Source of the DNA: Kocuria marina
GTDB taxonomy: Bacteria > Actinomycetota > Actinomycetes > Actinomycetales > Micrococcaceae
Direction: 5' to 3'
Assembly: GCF_000786655.1 (NCBI RefSeq)
Contig: NZ_JROM01000045.1
Location: 122,152-186,151 of the forward strand
DNA length: 64,000 bases
In this document: in pieces, positions 51,360 to 61,296 of the stretch
Position numbering within the stretch: the first letter of the stretch is position 1
Layout of the letters: each line of letters begins with the position of its first letter
The notes under the pieces: generated by a model
What the model saw: the letters and a program-made list of their open reading frames with translations, nothing else
Database searches by the model: none
Told to the model about the DNA's origin: nothing
Made by a program: the position numbers and the translations under genes

Positions 51360-52265
51360 TCAGGGCTCCTGCGTGGACGACGTCGCTCCCGGCATGTCCC
51401 GGGGTTCGTGGCGACCGGGGTTGGCGGTCGCGCTGCGCAAGGGGGACGGCGTCGTCGTCGGAGCGGATGCCTGCGAGGACGCGGACCCGCCCGCGGCCGG
51501 CGTCATGGTGAACGACTGCAGGACCGGGAGGATCCCCTGCCGGAACCGCTCCCCGGACAGGAACTCCCGGGTCTCCGCGTCCATGTCCACGGTGTCGTTG
51601 GGGCCGCCCTCGTGCGTGCCCTCGAACGAGACCATGGTGCCGTCACCCCGCGGGACGAACCCGAAGATACCCCCGGACCCCGCCGCGGGCGTGATGCCGT
51701 AGACGACCGCCATGTTCACGCCCGGGGCCTGACCCGGGAACGGACCGGCCGCGATCCGCAACGGGTTGCCATGCGCGTCGCGCGCCCCGGGGAGGGTGCC
51801 GAGCGTGGTCTCGTGCGTGGGGATCGCGGGGCTCGCGATGCCGCCGTCGGGCCGCAGCGACAGCATCAGGACCTTCGCGCCGCGGGCGTCCCGGACGTCC
51901 CACGTGCGGTACTCGGGGGTGGAGGTCGCGGAGGGAGCCACGGTCCAGTTCGCCGGGTACCGGAAACTCGCGGTCCCGTCCTGGGTCGTGAACGTCTGGG
52001 TGAGCGCCCCGGCCGTGACGGCTCCTTCGCTCGCGGCGGGCGTAGCCGTGTCGGAGGGCGACGGCCCCGCGCTGCCCTGCTCGGAGGCTTCCGCGGTCGA
52101 CGGCGCGACGGCCGCGGTCTGCGCCGCAGCCGTCGTCGGTGCGGCGGCGCTCGCGGAGGTGGTCTGACCGGGAGCGGGAGCGCTGCTCTGCTGAGCTCCG
52201 CAACCGGTGAGGACGAGGGCCAGAGCGGTCGCGGCGATCGGGGGAATTGCACGCAAGTTCGTCAT
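51360..52265 (-). CDS. Secreted lipoprotein of unknown function
   Basis: A 301-residue lipoprotein: signal core ATALALVLTGCGAQ with lipobox L-T-G-C, a roughly 80-residue Ala/Ser/Thr/Pro linker, then a folded domain of about 170 residues (TFTTQDGTASFRYPANW, VSFEGTHEGGPNDTVDMDAE) and an Ala/Ser/Pro tail. The opening strand pattern GTASFRYPANWTV is like many actinobacterial surface domains of unknown role. The ATG at 52265 was chosen for the signal peptide. A TTTGCC/GGCAAA dyad lies upstream. Confidence 0.7.
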   Translation of the reverse strand: MTNLRAIPPIAATALALVLTGCGAQQSSAPAPGQTTSASAAAPTTAAAQTAAVAPSTAEASEQGSAGPSPSDTATPAASEGAVTAGALTQTFTTQDGTASFRYPANWTVAPSATSTPEYRTWDVRDARGAKVLMLSLRPDGGIASPAIPTHETTLGTLPGARDAHGNPLRIAAGPFPGQAPGVNMAVVYGITPAAGSGGIFGFVPRGDGTMVSFEGTHEGGPNDTVDMDAETREFLSGERFRQGILPVLQSFTMTPAAGGSASSQASAPTTTPSPLRSATANPGRHEPRDMPGATSSTQEP

Positions 52266-52282
52266 GTGAGTAGTGTTCTGTG

Positions 52283-52296
52283 TTTGCCTTGGCAAA
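52283..52296 (-). promoter_or_regulatory. TTTGCC-GGCAAA dyad before the lipoprotein gene
   Basis: A 14-bp inverted repeat TTTGCCTTGGCAAA, 18 bp upstream of the lipoprotein start codon. Position and symmetry fit a repressor site; no factor can be assigned. Confidence 0.35.
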
Positions 52297-52471
52297 TCAA
52301 GATCATGCGAACGCACACTTTCTCGCGCAAACATTGCTAGAGTGACCTTCGCCTTATCGGGCCTGACGTGATCGGTTGTTACCATGGCGTCACGTCGTGG
52401 TCCGACACGCAGTCCCCGAGGAATCACGGCCCGTCAGGGTTCCTCATCCGTTGTCCGTAATCGAGGGTTTC

Positions 52472-52792
52472 ATGGCACCATTCCTGCAGCGCTGCCGCCT
52501 GGAGAAGATTCTGTACCTGGCCACCGGCGCTCTGCTGGTCCTGGGGGTCCTGGCCTACGTGGCCTCGTTCCTGCGCACCGATTGGGCCGTGAACAACCCC
52601 GTCATGCCGTTCTGCATCATCTCCGTGGCCGGAGCCGTGCTCATCCTGGCCGTGGCCGCGTCCGCCGTACGCATCTTCCAGGAGGACCACCCGGAAGTCA
52701 GTGAGCTCCTGGACCCGCTGGGGTTGTTGGGCGATCCCCCCGCCGAATACGCGTACGTCCACCCGACCCCTCCGGTCAACCCCGGCGTCTGA
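52472..52792 (+). CDS. Small two-helix membrane protein
   Basis: A 106-residue protein not assigned to a family. Helix 1 is about residues 13-34 (LYLATGALLVLGVLAYVASF) and helix 2 about 44-66 (VMPFCIISVAGAVLILAVAA). A cytosolic Glu/Pro-containing tail follows. The ATG at 52472 follows GAGGG. A -10-like TACCAT (52380-52385) would place the promoter about 80 bp upstream. A single gene facing the TPP enzyme gene. Confidence 0.65.
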   Translation: MAPFLQRCRLEKILYLATGALLVLGVLAYVASFLRTDWAVNNPVMPFCIISVAGAVLILAVAASAVRIFQEDHPEVSELLDPLGLLGDPPAEYAYVHPTPPVNPGV

Positions 52793-52812
52793 GGTCGGGC
52801 GGACTCCGCGCA

Positions 52813-54654
52813 TCACTTCTTCTGGTCGTCCCCCTCGTCCTTCCCGAGGTGCAGGGCACCCTTCACCCGCTCCACACCCTCGGAGAGCACCGCCTCCGCG
52901 GAGTTCAGGATCGCCCCCTTCTGCTCGGGGTCACCCTTGAGGAACGCCTGGGCGGTGCTCTTGGCGATCTCGAACGAAACCTTGGGCGGCAGCGGGGGCA
53001 CGTTCTTGCTCGTGTAGGCGTCGATCAGCGTGACGCCGCGGTGCGCGAAGGCGCGGTCCATGGCCTCGGCCACGTCGTCGTCGCTCGTGACCGCGATCCC
53101 CTGGAACCCGAGCAATCGCGCCCACCCGGCGTAGTCCACGGACTCCACGTCCTGCGAGTCCGGCCACATGGGGTTGCCGTCCTCCGTGCGCATCTCCCAC
53201 GACACCTGCGTGAGGTCGTCGTTGTGCAGCACCACCACGATCAGCTGCGGGTTGTCCCACCGGGCCATGTACTTCTTGACCGTGATCAGCTCGTTCATGC
53301 CGAGCATCTGGAACGCGCCGTCACCGATCGTGCACACCACGCTCCGCTCCGGGTGGGCGAACTTGGCCGCGGTGGCGTACGGCATGGCTGCGAGCATGCT
53401 CGCGAGCCGCCCGGAGAGGTCCCCGATCATCCCCTCCCGCAACCGGATGTGGTGCCCGTACCAGTCCGCGGTGGTCCCGGCGTCGCACGTGACGACGGCG
53501 CGCGGTGGCAGGCGCTTGTCCAGCTCACGGAACACGCGGCGCGGGTTGACGCCGTCGTCGTAGGTCAACTCCGACTGGGCGGCCATCTCCTCCTCCCACT
53601 CCTTCATGCCCTCCACCACGGACTCCTGCCAGGACAGGTCGGTCTTGGCCTCGAGGAGCGGGAGCAGCGCCGTGAGGGTCGCCTTCACGTCACCCCACAG
53701 GTTCACCTCCGTGGGGTAGCGCAGCCCCATCTGCTCGGGTTTGAGGTCCACCTGGATCGCGCGCGCCTGACCGCTCTCCGGTAGGAACTGGCCGTAGGGG
53801 TAGTTGGTGCCGAACAGCACCAGGGTGTCGCACCCGCTCATCTGGTCCGAGCTCGGTCGGGAACCGAGCAGTCCCAGTTGCTGGGAGTGGTGGGGGACGT
53901 CGGAGGAGACGACCTGCTTGGCGCGCAACGTGGTGATGATCCCGGCCCCGGCCAACTCGGCGGCCTTCACGACCTCCTCCCCCGCGCCGTTCGCACCGTG
54001 GCCCACGAGGAACGTCACCTTGGAACCCTCGTTGATGATCCGCGCCGCCCTCATGAGCTCTTCGTGCGGCGGGAGCACGGCGGTCGACGGCGCCACGGCA
54101 CTCGAGCGCGAGACCCAGTTCTCGGGTCCCAGCTCGGGCATCTTCATGCCCTGCACGTCGTGGGGCAGGATGACCACGGCAGGGCCCAGGTGCACCCGTG
54201 CGGTGCGGAACGCGGTGTCGATCACGGCCTGCGCCTGCTTGGGCGAGACGACGGTCTGGACGTACACCGCGACGTCGTCGAGCACCCGTTCCAGGTTGCT
54301 CTCCTGCTGCGTGAACGTCCCGAACGAGGGCAGTCCTTGCTGTCCGATGATCGCCACGACCGGCTGGTTGTCCATCTTGGCGTCGTAGAGCCCGTTGAGC
54401 ATGTGGAACGCACCCGGGGAGGACGTCGCGACACATACGCCCACTTCCCCGCTGAACTTGGCGTACGCGGTGGCCATGAGGGAGCAGATCTCCTCGTGGG
54501 TCGGGCGGATGTATTCCAGACCCTCACCCTCGCGCGCGGCACGGCCCAGGGCGCCGTCGAACTCGCCGATGCCGTCCCCGGGGAAACCGAAGACCCGTTG
54601 GACCCCCCAGTCCTTGAGGCGCTGGATCACGAAATCGCTGACGGTCGTCGCCAT
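52813..54654 (-). CDS. Thiamine-diphosphate enzyme (pyruvate oxidase/acetolactate synthase-like)
   Basis: A 613-residue enzyme with the three-domain ThDP fold. The N-terminal domain has GFPGDGIGEF and the catalytic Glu in RPTHEEICSLMATAYAK; the C-terminal domain has the ThDP motif GDGAFQMLGMNELITVKKYM followed by VVLHNDD. GQQGLPSFGTFTQQ is typical of the branch annotated as pyruvate oxidase or "TPP-requiring enzyme". The last 70 residues form a charged tail. It likely acts on pyruvate, giving acetate or acetyl-phosphate, but the product cannot be fixed from sequence. The ATG follows GGAAAGGAC. Single gene. Confidence 0.88.
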   Translation of the reverse strand: MATTVSDFVIQRLKDWGVQRVFGFPGDGIGEFDGALGRAAREGEGLEYIRPTHEEICSLMATAYAKFSGEVGVCVATSSPGAFHMLNGLYDAKMDNQPVVAIIGQQGLPSFGTFTQQESNLERVLDDVAVYVQTVVSPKQAQAVIDTAFRTARVHLGPAVVILPHDVQGMKMPELGPENWVSRSSAVAPSTAVLPPHEELMRAARIINEGSKVTFLVGHGANGAGEEVVKAAELAGAGIITTLRAKQVVSSDVPHHSQQLGLLGSRPSSDQMSGCDTLVLFGTNYPYGQFLPESGQARAIQVDLKPEQMGLRYPTEVNLWGDVKATLTALLPLLEAKTDLSWQESVVEGMKEWEEEMAAQSELTYDDGVNPRRVFRELDKRLPPRAVVTCDAGTTADWYGHHIRLREGMIGDLSGRLASMLAAMPYATAAKFAHPERSVVCTIGDGAFQMLGMNELITVKKYMARWDNPQLIVVVLHNDDLTQVSWEMRTEDGNPMWPDSQDVESVDYAGWARLLGFQGIAVTSDDDVAEAMDRAFAHRGVTLIDAYTSKNVPPLPPKVSFEIAKSTAQAFLKGDPEQKGAILNSAEAVLSEGVERVKGALHLGKDEGDDQKK

Positions 54655-54786
54655 GTCTGCTGTCCTTTCCGAGGCGGTTCGTGCGCCGCGGCACGGGCCG
54701 GGGCACGTTCCTCAGTCCACACCCATTCCGCCCGCTTGGGAAGACGAGCGCGGCGGGAGGCCGGCGGTTCCGTCATCGTTCGTGGG

Positions 54787-54811
54787 CCTCGTCACGAGGC
54801 TGTGCTACGCT
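54787..54811 (+). promoter_or_regulatory. Promoter of the methionine operon
   Basis: A -10-like TACGCT (54806-54811) lies about 14 bp before the riboswitch, giving a start just ahead of it. A perfect 13-bp palindrome CCTCGTCACGAGG (54787-54799) sits between the -10 and any -35 and could be an additional operator. Confidence 0.45.
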
Positions 54812-54824
54812 CACTCGTAACAAA

Positions 54825-54905
54825 GGATCATGAGTCCCGGTGCGAAGCTCTGGCTAACCGGGCGGCAACCCTCCAGCTGTAGTGGGGTGCCCCAGATGAG
54901 GATCC
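54825..54905 (+). promoter_or_regulatory. SAM-IV-type riboswitch aptamer
   Basis: Binds S-adenosylmethionine in the leader of the methionine operon. The core sequences shared by SAM-I and SAM-IV are present in order: TCATGAG, CGGCAACCCTCC and GTGGGGTGCCCC, followed by AGATGA. P1 is GGATC (54825-54829) with GATCC (54901-54905); P2 is CCCGGT with ACCGGG. The GTGGGGTGCCCC form, compact P2 loop and downstream GC-rich segment fit the actinobacterial SAM-IV class best. High SAM should lower expression of metF-metE-metY-metB. Confidence 0.85.
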
Positions 54906-54951
54906 GGCCGCCGCGCAACCGCGTGGTCGGCAAGTACGGCGCTCGGAGCTC

Positions 54952-54984
54952 ATCCTCCGGCGTCCTAACGCCGGAGGATTTTTT
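54952..54984 (+). terminator. Riboswitch terminator that also hides the metF ribosome-binding site
   Basis: A perfect 11-bp stem (54952-54962 with 54969-54979) and a 6-T run (54979-54984) form a canonical intrinsic terminator. The 3' arm contains GGAGGA (54973-54978), the metF ribosome-binding site, eight bases before the ATG. An alternative hairpin, CGGAG (54944-54948) with CTCCG (54955-54959), is mutually exclusive with it and would act as antiterminator. Confidence 0.75.
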
Positions 54985-54986
54985 AT

Positions 54987-55976
54987 ATGCCCGCACCCCT
55001 CGCAGCGTCAGAACCCGCGCCCGTGACTGGCCCGCCCACGGGGACGTCCTGGCTGGTCCGGCGCCCGCGCCGCTCCACGCTCGTCTCGTTCGAAGTGTTC
55101 CCGCCGCGGCCCACCGCGGACCCGGACACTGTGTGGCGCAACATCGACGCCATGGCCCAGGCCGGGCCGGATTTCTTCTCCGTCACCCACGGTCACGCCG
55201 GCCATCACGGTGTCTCCCGCGAGGCGCTGCGCCACCTGCGCCGCACGACCAAGACCCCGGTCATGGCGCACTTCACGTGCGGTGGCACGGACCGCGCGGG
55301 TCTCGAGCGCGCCGTGGACCAGTTGCTGGACGACGGCGTTCGCGACCTCCTCGCGCTGCGCGGCGACCCGCCCCTGGGTACCGGGGAATGGCGGACCCCC
55401 GCGGGTGGCCTGGGCCGGGCCTCCCAACTGGTGGAGCTGATCCGGGACGTCGAACGACGTCGCTTCGGCACCGGGTTCCGCCCGGGTCAGCGACCGCTGT
55501 CCGTGTCGGTGGCGTGCTACCCGTCCCCCGCGCGAGGCCGCGACTTCGAGGCGGATCTCGCGTCCCTGTGGGACAAGCAGGAGGCCGGCGCGGACTACGC
55601 GATCACGCAGGTGCTCTACGAACCCGAGGACTACGCCACGTTCCTGGAACGCGCGCGCTCGGAGGGCATCCACATCCCCGTGGTCGCCGGGCTCATGCCG
55701 CTGAGCAACCCGCAACGGTTGCAGCGCATGACCGAGATCACCGGGGTCCGGGTCCCGGAACGCCTCACCCGGTTCCTGCGCGCCGACACTCCCGAGGAAC
55801 TGCGCCACCGAGGGGTCGCGGCCACCCTGTCCCTGATCGACGACCTCATGGATCTGGGCTGCGCCGGTTTCCACCTGTACACGTTCAACCGCCCCGAGGC
55901 GGCGCTGACCATCCTGGAGCACCTGCGGGTCCGGGATGCCGCACGCGAATACCGAGGCCGCAGCCCCGCGGCCTGA
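54987..55976 (+). CDS. metF: Methylenetetrahydrofolate reductase
   Basis: A 329-residue FAD enzyme that makes 5-methyltetrahydrofolate, the methyl donor for MetE. Marks: SFEVFPPRP (active-site Glu region), FFSVTHGHAG, HFTCGG, LLALRGDPP, a Gln-containing YAITQVLYEPEDY and AGLMPLSNPQRLQRM. The ATG at 54987 is 3 bp after the terminator T-run, so aptamer, terminator and start codon are contiguous. First gene of the operon; 196 bp separate it from metE. Confidence 0.95.
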   Translation: MPAPLAASEPAPVTGPPTGTSWLVRRPRRSTLVSFEVFPPRPTADPDTVWRNIDAMAQAGPDFFSVTHGHAGHHGVSREALRHLRRTTKTPVMAHFTCGGTDRAGLERAVDQLLDDGVRDLLALRGDPPLGTGEWRTPAGGLGRASQLVELIRDVERRRFGTGFRPGQRPLSVSVACYPSPARGRDFEADLASLWDKQEAGADYAITQVLYEPEDYATFLERARSEGIHIPVVAGLMPLSNPQRLQRMTEITGVRVPERLTRFLRADTPEELRHRGVAATLSLIDDLMDLGCAGFHLYTFNRPEAALTILEHLRVRDAAREYRGRSPAA

Positions 55977-56172
55977 CCGCCGCACCAGCCCCGACCGACC
56001 CGTGAACCGATCGTGTTGGCTTCGACCGCCACATCCGGGCAGGCCGAAAACCGTTCGTAGCGGCACCACCCACGCTGCCGTTCCCCTTACCCCGCCGCGC
56101 CGGAGCACACCCGTTGCCGCGGTTCATCACACCCCTAACCGCCATACCCCACACCAGCTCCGAGGAGTTCCC

Positions 56173-58662
56173 ATGAGCACCCAGCCCGTCCCGTTCCCCG
56201 CCGCCACGATCCTGGGCTACCCCCGCATCGGCCCCGACCGCGAGCTCAAGCGCGCACTCGAGTCCTATTGGAAGGACCCGCAACAGCACCCCGCCACCAC
56301 CGTGCTGGACACCCTCGCCCGGTTGCGTGAGCGCACCGCCACGCGATTGTCCGAACTCGGCCTCACCGCGGATCACGCTGTGCCGTCCGAGGGGTTCGCG
56401 GTGGACCACGTCCTGGACACGTCCCTGGCGCTGGGCGCGGTTCCCGCGCGGTTCATCGCGGACGGCTACGAGCCCGCCGCCCCGGACACGCCCCGCGGGA
56501 TCGAGATGATCACGGCGTTGTCCCGCGGCACCGATCGGTTGGAGCCGCTCGAGATGACCAAGTGGTTCGACACCAACTACCACTACTACGTACCCGAGAT
56601 CGGCCCGGACACCCCGTTGCGTGCGAACCCCGAGAGCCTCGTGTCCCGCTACCGGAGCACCCTCGGGACCACCGGGATCACCACCCGTCCGGTCCTCGTG
56701 GGTCCCGTGAGCCTGCTCTTGCTCTCACGCCCCGAGACCACCGATGCCGTCGCAAGTCGCCCCCTGCAGCGCCTCGACGACGTCGTGGCCGAATACGCCG
56801 CGATCCTGCGAGCCCTGGCCGAGGCCGGCGTCAAATGGGTGCAACTCGACGAGCCGGCCCTCGCCGCGGACGGGTGGAGCGTGGAACGCACCGAACTCGT
56901 GGCCGCCCTCGAGAGCGCCTACACCCAACTTTCGAACGAGCAACAGCGCCCCGCGATCCTCGTGACCGTGGGCTACGGCGATGCCGGCGAGGACGCCCAG
57001 CTCGCCCTGGCCCACACGAACGTCGACGCCCTGGCCATCGACCTCGACCGCGGGGACGTCCCCGGCAAGAAGGCACTCGAGGCATGGGGCGAACGCCCCG
57101 TCGTGGGCGGCGTCGTGGGCGGACGCACCGTGTGGCGCACCGACCTCGCGCGCGCCGTCGAGACCCTGGACCGGCTGCGCGCCGCGGCCCGCGGGCCGGT
57201 GGCCGTGGGCACCGCGACGCCGCTGCTGCACGTCCCGCACGACGTCGCCCGCGAGACCGCACTGGATCCGGACGTCACCAGCTGGGTCGCGTTCGCGGAC
57301 CAGAAGGTGACCGAGGTGGTCGGGCTCGCGCGCGGCGTCGAGCACGGCTGGGATGCCATCCGGGACACCCTGGACGAGGACGCCACGATCCGCGCGGCCC
57401 GCGCCGAGCACCCGGCAACTCACAAGGCCGAGATCCGCGAGCGCACCGCCGCGGTGCAGGACGCGGACCGCCAGCGCGCGGACGCCGAACAGCGCCGCGC
57501 TGCCCAACGCGAACGTCTGCGCTTGCCCGTGCTGCCCACCACGACCATCGGATCCTTCCCGCAGACGCCGCAGATCCGCAAGACCCGGGCGGACCACCGC
57601 GCGGGGCGGATCACGGAGGCCGAGTACACGGACGCGATCCGCGCGGAGATCGCCCACACGGTGCGCGTCCAGGAGGAACTGGGGCTCGACGTCCTGGTGC
57701 ACGGCGAACCCGAGCGCAACGACATGGTGCAGTACTTCGCGGAGGGCCTGGACGGTTTCGTGACCACGCAGCACGGCTGGGTGCAGTCCTACGGATCGCG
57801 CTGCACGCGCCCGTCGATCCTGTTCGGGGACGTCTCGCGCCCCGCGCCGATCACGGTGGACTGGACCTCGTACGCGGCGTCCCTGACCGAGCGCCCCGTC
57901 AAGGGCATGTTGACCGGGCCGGTCACGATCCTCGCGTGGTCCTTCGTGCGCGACGACGCTCCGGCCGCCGAGGTCGCCGACCAGGTCGCACTCGCCCTGC
58001 GGGACGAGATCGCGGATCTCGAGCGCGCGGGAACGCCCGTGATCCAGGTGGACGAGCCCGCGCTGCGCGAGCTGCTGCCGCTGCGGGCGGCCGAGCGCCC
58101 GGCGTACCTCGAGTGGTCCGTGGGGGCGTTCCGCCTGGCCACGGGCGGGGCGGCCACGGACACCCAGATCCACACCCACCTGTGCTATTCGGAGTTCGAG
58201 ACCGTCCTGGACGCGATCGACGCCCTGGACGCGGACGTCACCACGCTCGAGGCGTCCCGCTCCGGTTCGGGCATCGTGACCGGGCTCGCGGCATCCGACT
58301 TCCCTCGGGACGTGGGTCCCGGCGTGTGGGACATCCACTCGCCCCGGGTCCCCACGTTCGAGGAGCTCGCGGGGCGCATCCGCCACGCGGCGCACGAGAT
58401 CGGCGCCGAGCGCGTGTGGGTTAACCCCGACTGCGGGTTGAAGACCCGCGGCTGGCCCGAGACCGAGGCCGCACTGGACCGGCTGGTCGCCGCGACGGTC
58501 ACCGTGCGCGCGGAACTCTCCGCCGACGACGCCGCTCGGACGGCCGGCGCGCCCGCAGGTGCACTGGCGAACGTGGACCCGAACGACGCGACGACCGTGT
58601 CCGGGAGCGTCACTGTCGTCGCTTCCTCGACCCCTGCCGCGGATACTCCGGCGCAGCGCTGA
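56173..58662 (+). CDS. metE: Cobalamin-independent methionine synthase
   Basis: An 829-residue enzyme that methylates homocysteine with 5-methyltetrahydrofolate. It is the usual two-barrel form: [16 protein letters not shown] at the start, [24 protein letters not shown], the C-terminal-domain opening [27 protein letters not shown] and the zinc ligands in THLCYSEF and [12 protein letters not shown] roughly 60-residue Ala/Asp/Thr-rich tail follows the last conserved segment, longer than normal. The ATG follows GAGGAG (56162-56167). A strong hairpin separates it from metY. Confidence 0.96.
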   Translation: MSTQPVPFPAATILGYPRIGPDRELKRALESYWKDPQQHPATTVLDTLARLRERTATRLSELGLTADHAVPSEGFAVDHVLDTSLALGAVPARFIADGYEPAAPDTPRGIEMITALSRGTDRLEPLEMTKWFDTNYHYYVPEIGPDTPLRANPESLVSRYRSTLGTTGITTRPVLVGPVSLLLLSRPETTDAVASRPLQRLDDVVAEYAAILRALAEAGVKWVQLDEPALAADGWSVERTELVAALESAYTQLSNEQQRPAILVTVGYGDAGEDAQLALAHTNVDALAIDLDRGDVPGKKALEAWGERPVVGGVVGGRTVWRTDLARAVETLDRLRAAARGPVAVGTATPLLHVPHDVARETALDPDVTSWVAFADQKVTEVVGLARGVEHGWDAIRDTLDEDATIRAARAEHPATHKAEIRERTAAVQDADRQRADAEQRRAAQRERLRLPVLPTTTIGSFPQTPQIRKTRADHRAGRITEAEYTDAIRAEIAHTVRVQEELGLDVLVHGEPERNDMVQYFAEGLDGFVTTQHGWVQSYGSRCTRPSILFGDVSRPAPITVDWTSYAASLTERPVKGMLTGPVTILAWSFVRDDAPAAEVADQVALALRDEIADLERAGTPVIQVDEPALRELLPLRAAERPAYLEWSVGAFRLATGGAATDTQIHTHLCYSEFETVLDAIDALDADVTTLEASRSGSGIVTGLAASDFPRDVGPGVWDIHSPRVPTFEELAGRIRHAAHEIGAERVWVNPDCGLKTRGWPETEAALDRLVAATVTVRAELSADDAARTAGAPAGALANVDPNDATTVSGSVTVVASSTPAADTPAQR

Positions 58663-58680
58663 TTCACCCGTAGGAAACGT

Positions 58681-58716
58681 CCACCCGGTGGCCGCCGCCG
58701 CGCGGCCACCGGGTGG
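58681..58716 (+). promoter_or_regulatory. Intercistronic hairpin between metE and metY
   Basis: A perfect 15-bp stem: CCACCCGGTGGCCGC (58681-58695) with GCGGCCACCGGGTGG (58702-58716), 6-nt loop, 18 bp after the metE stop and just before the metY ribosome-binding site. It could attenuate transcription into the two downstream genes or protect the upstream mRNA. There is no T-run. Confidence 0.55.
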
Positions 58717-58736
58717 ACCGAGGAAGGAAGAAGACC

Positions 58737-60044
58737 ATGACCGCAGCCACCCCCGCTCCGCTGGGCACACCCATCGTCCGGCCCATCCACCACAGTGCCG
58801 CGTACGCGTTCGAGACCCTGGCCGACGCCCGCGAGGTCTTCGCCCAGCGCGCGAGCGGTTTCACCTACGCCCGCACGGGTAATCCGAACGTCGCGGCGCT
58901 CGAGGCCGAGGTCGCGCGGCTGGAGGGAGGGGAATGCGCGGTCGCGACGTCGTCGGGACAAGCCGCGGTGAGCCTCGCTTTGCTCACGCTGACCGGGCCC
59001 GCGAAGGACGCGCACGTCGTCGTCTCCTCGCGGATCTACGGCGGGACCGTGGACCTGCTCACGGACACCCTCGCGGACACGGGCCTGGAGGTCACCTTTG
59101 CGGATCCCCGCGAACCGCAGCAGTGGCAGGACGCGCTGCGGCCCGGGACGCGCGTGTTCTTCCTCGAATCCGTGGCCAACCCGCTCACGGAACTGCCCGA
59201 ACTCGAGGCGATCGCGGAGATCGCGCACCGCAACGGTGTGGTCGTGATCGTGGACAACACCGTGGCCACGCCGCACCTCTACACTCCCGGGCGCCACGGT
59301 GCGGACCTCGTGGTGCACTCGGCCACCAAGTACCTCTCGGGGCACGGCGGGCCCCTGGGCGGTGTGCTCGTGGACACCGGGTCCTTCGACCCCACCGAGG
59401 ACCCCGAACGGTGGCCGTGGCTGACCCGCAAGCACCACCGCTGGGGGGTCCGTTCCCCCGTGGAGGTCTTCGGTGCCCGGCGTGCGCTGCTGGGTGTGGC
59501 CCGGTGCAAGTACCTCAACGACCTGGGCCCGTGCATGGGCGCGACCACGGCCCACGAGATCCTGCAGGGCATCACGACCCTGGGTGTGCGCGTGGAACGC
59601 CAGTCCGCCACGGCGGAGCGACTCGCCCTCACCCTGGCCGAGCATCCCGCGGTGGAGCGTGTCCACCACCCCCGCTTCGGGGATCCGCGACAGCAACAGC
59701 TGCGGGAGACCGGAGGCTACCGCGGGGTGGGCGGCGTGTTCTCGATCGACCTCAAGGGAACCCCGGAACAGGTCGAGCGTGCCGTGAACTCGCTGCGTCT
59801 GATCAAACTCGCGGCCAACATCGGTGACGTCCGCACCCTCGTGGCGCACCCCGCGAGCATGACCCATTGTCGCCTCACCCCCGAGCAGTTCCGCGCGAGC
59901 GGGATCACCGAGCGGACCCTGCGCGTGAGCGTGGGGCTCGAGGACGAAGCCGATCTCACGGCCGATCTCTTCCAGGCCCTGTCGGTCATCGCCCCCGCGC
60001 GCGCACCGCAGCCCCGCTCGGCGTCGACCACCGCGGCCCACTGA
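58737..60044 (+). CDS. metY: O-acetylhomoserine sulfhydrylase
   Basis: A 435-residue PLP enzyme that converts O-acetylhomoserine and sulfide directly into homocysteine. PLP Lys is in [12 protein letters not shown], with [27 protein letters not shown] context before it; [15 protein letters not shown] and [13 protein letters not shown] are typical of the MetY branch. The protein is 435 residues, the normal MetY length and longer than MetB. The ATG follows GAGGAAGGAAG. It is 74 bp after metE and 31 bp before metB. Confidence 0.92.
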   Translation: MTAATPAPLGTPIVRPIHHSAAYAFETLADAREVFAQRASGFTYARTGNPNVAALEAEVARLEGGECAVATSSGQAAVSLALLTLTGPAKDAHVVVSSRIYGGTVDLLTDTLADTGLEVTFADPREPQQWQDALRPGTRVFFLESVANPLTELPELEAIAEIAHRNGVVVIVDNTVATPHLYTPGRHGADLVVHSATKYLSGHGGPLGGVLVDTGSFDPTEDPERWPWLTRKHHRWGVRSPVEVFGARRALLGVARCKYLNDLGPCMGATTAHEILQGITTLGVRVERQSATAERLALTLAEHPAVERVHHPRFGDPRQQQLRETGGYRGVGGVFSIDLKGTPEQVERAVNSLRLIKLAANIGDVRTLVAHPASMTHCRLTPEQFRASGITERTLRVSVGLEDEADLTADLFQALSVIAPARAPQPRSASTTAAH

Positions 60045-60075
60045 GCTGCCCGCACCCCCCGAAGGAGACCACCCC

Positions 60076-61278
60076 ATGATCCGCACCGACACCCGCCTGC
60101 CCGGACTCGCCACGCGCGCCATCCACGACGGCCAACAGCCCGACCCGACCACCGGCGCCGTGGTCCCGCCCATTTACCAGACCTCCACGTTCGTCCAGGA
60201 CGGCGTGAACCAGTTCCGCACCGGGGGCCACGAATACAGCCGCGGTTCCAATCCCACACGCAACGGTTTCGAGGAACAGCTCGCCTCCCTCGAGCAGGGC
60301 ACCCGGGCCTTCGCGTTCGCCTCCGGGATGGCCGCGGAGGACGCCTTGTTGCGCGCGGTCCTTGCCCCGGGGGATCACATCGTGCTCGCCTCGGACGTCT
60401 ACGGCGGCACGTTCCGCCTCGTGGACCAGGTGCTGTCCAAGTGGGGTATCGAGCACGGCTTCGTGCCGTCCGCCTCCGCGTCCGACGCCGCGGAGACCGT
60501 CCTCCCCGGACGCACCAAGGTCCTGTGGCTCGAGACGCCGTCCAACCCGTTGTTGCGCGTCGCGGACATCGCCGCGTGGGCGCAGGTCGCCGACGACGCC
60601 GGCGCCCTCCTCGTCGTGGACAACACCTTCGCGTCCCCCGCCCTGCAGAACCCGCTCGTGCTCGGCGCCCACGTGGTCGTGCATTCCACGACCAAGTACA
60701 TCGGCGGGCACTCGGACGTGCTCGGCGGTGCCGTGGTCGTGGGTGACACCGAGTGGCGGGGTCAGCCGCTGTCCGAGCTCATCGGGTTCCAGCAGTTCGC
60801 CGGGGGTGCGGTGGCCGGCCCGTTCGACTCGTTCCTCGCGGCCCGGGGGTTGAAGACCCTCCCGCTGCGCATGGAACGGCACTGCTCGAATGCGCTGGAG
60901 GTGGCCCGCTTCCTGCGCTCACGCTCCGACGTCCTGGAGGTCAACTACCCCGGTCTCGAGGAACACCCGCAGCACGAGCTGGCTGCACAAACCCTCACCG
61001 GCGGATTTGGCGGCATCATCTCATTCCGGCCCGCCGGGGGCATCAAGGCCGCCCACGCGTTCGTGCGCGAAACCGAGCTCTACAACCTCTCGGTGAGCCT
61101 GGGGGGTGTAGAGTCCCTCGCGTGCGTGCCCCATAGCATGACCCACGGTTCCCGGGTGGGCACCCCGTACGAGGTTCCCGAGGATCTGGTGCGCCTGTCC
61201 GTGGGGATCGAGGACATCGAGGATCACCTGGCGGACCTGGACCGGGCGCTCGGCGCAGCCACCGTGAACCGGTCCTGA
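60076..61278 (+). CDS. metB: Cystathionine gamma-synthase or -lyase-type PLP enzyme
   Basis: A 400-residue PLP enzyme of the Cys/Met family. PLP Lys is in [47 protein letters not shown] and MTHGSRVG are typical of cystathionine gamma-synthase. It would join O-acetyl- or O-succinylhomoserine with cysteine. A gamma-lyase working in the opposite direction is hard to exclude by eye, but the met context favours synthesis. Having both metY and metB gives two routes to homocysteine. The ATG follows GAAGGAG. Confidence 0.88.
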   Translation: MIRTDTRLPGLATRAIHDGQQPDPTTGAVVPPIYQTSTFVQDGVNQFRTGGHEYSRGSNPTRNGFEEQLASLEQGTRAFAFASGMAAEDALLRAVLAPGDHIVLASDVYGGTFRLVDQVLSKWGIEHGFVPSASASDAAETVLPGRTKVLWLETPSNPLLRVADIAAWAQVADDAGALLVVDNTFASPALQNPLVLGAHVVVHSTTKYIGGHSDVLGGAVVVGDTEWRGQPLSELIGFQQFAGGAVAGPFDSFLAARGLKTLPLRMERHCSNALEVARFLRSRSDVLEVNYPGLEEHPQHELAAQTLTGGFGGIISFRPAGGIKAAHAFVRETELYNLSVSLGGVESLACVPHSMTHGSRVGTPYEVPEDLVRLSVGIEDIEDHLADLDRALGAATVNRS

Positions 61279-61296
61279 CGCGGAAGGACCCGGGGG

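Noticed and set aside
55977..56172. Second riboswitch before metE
   Set aside because: The 196-bp gap has no SAM, cobalamin or other known core sequence that I can recognise.
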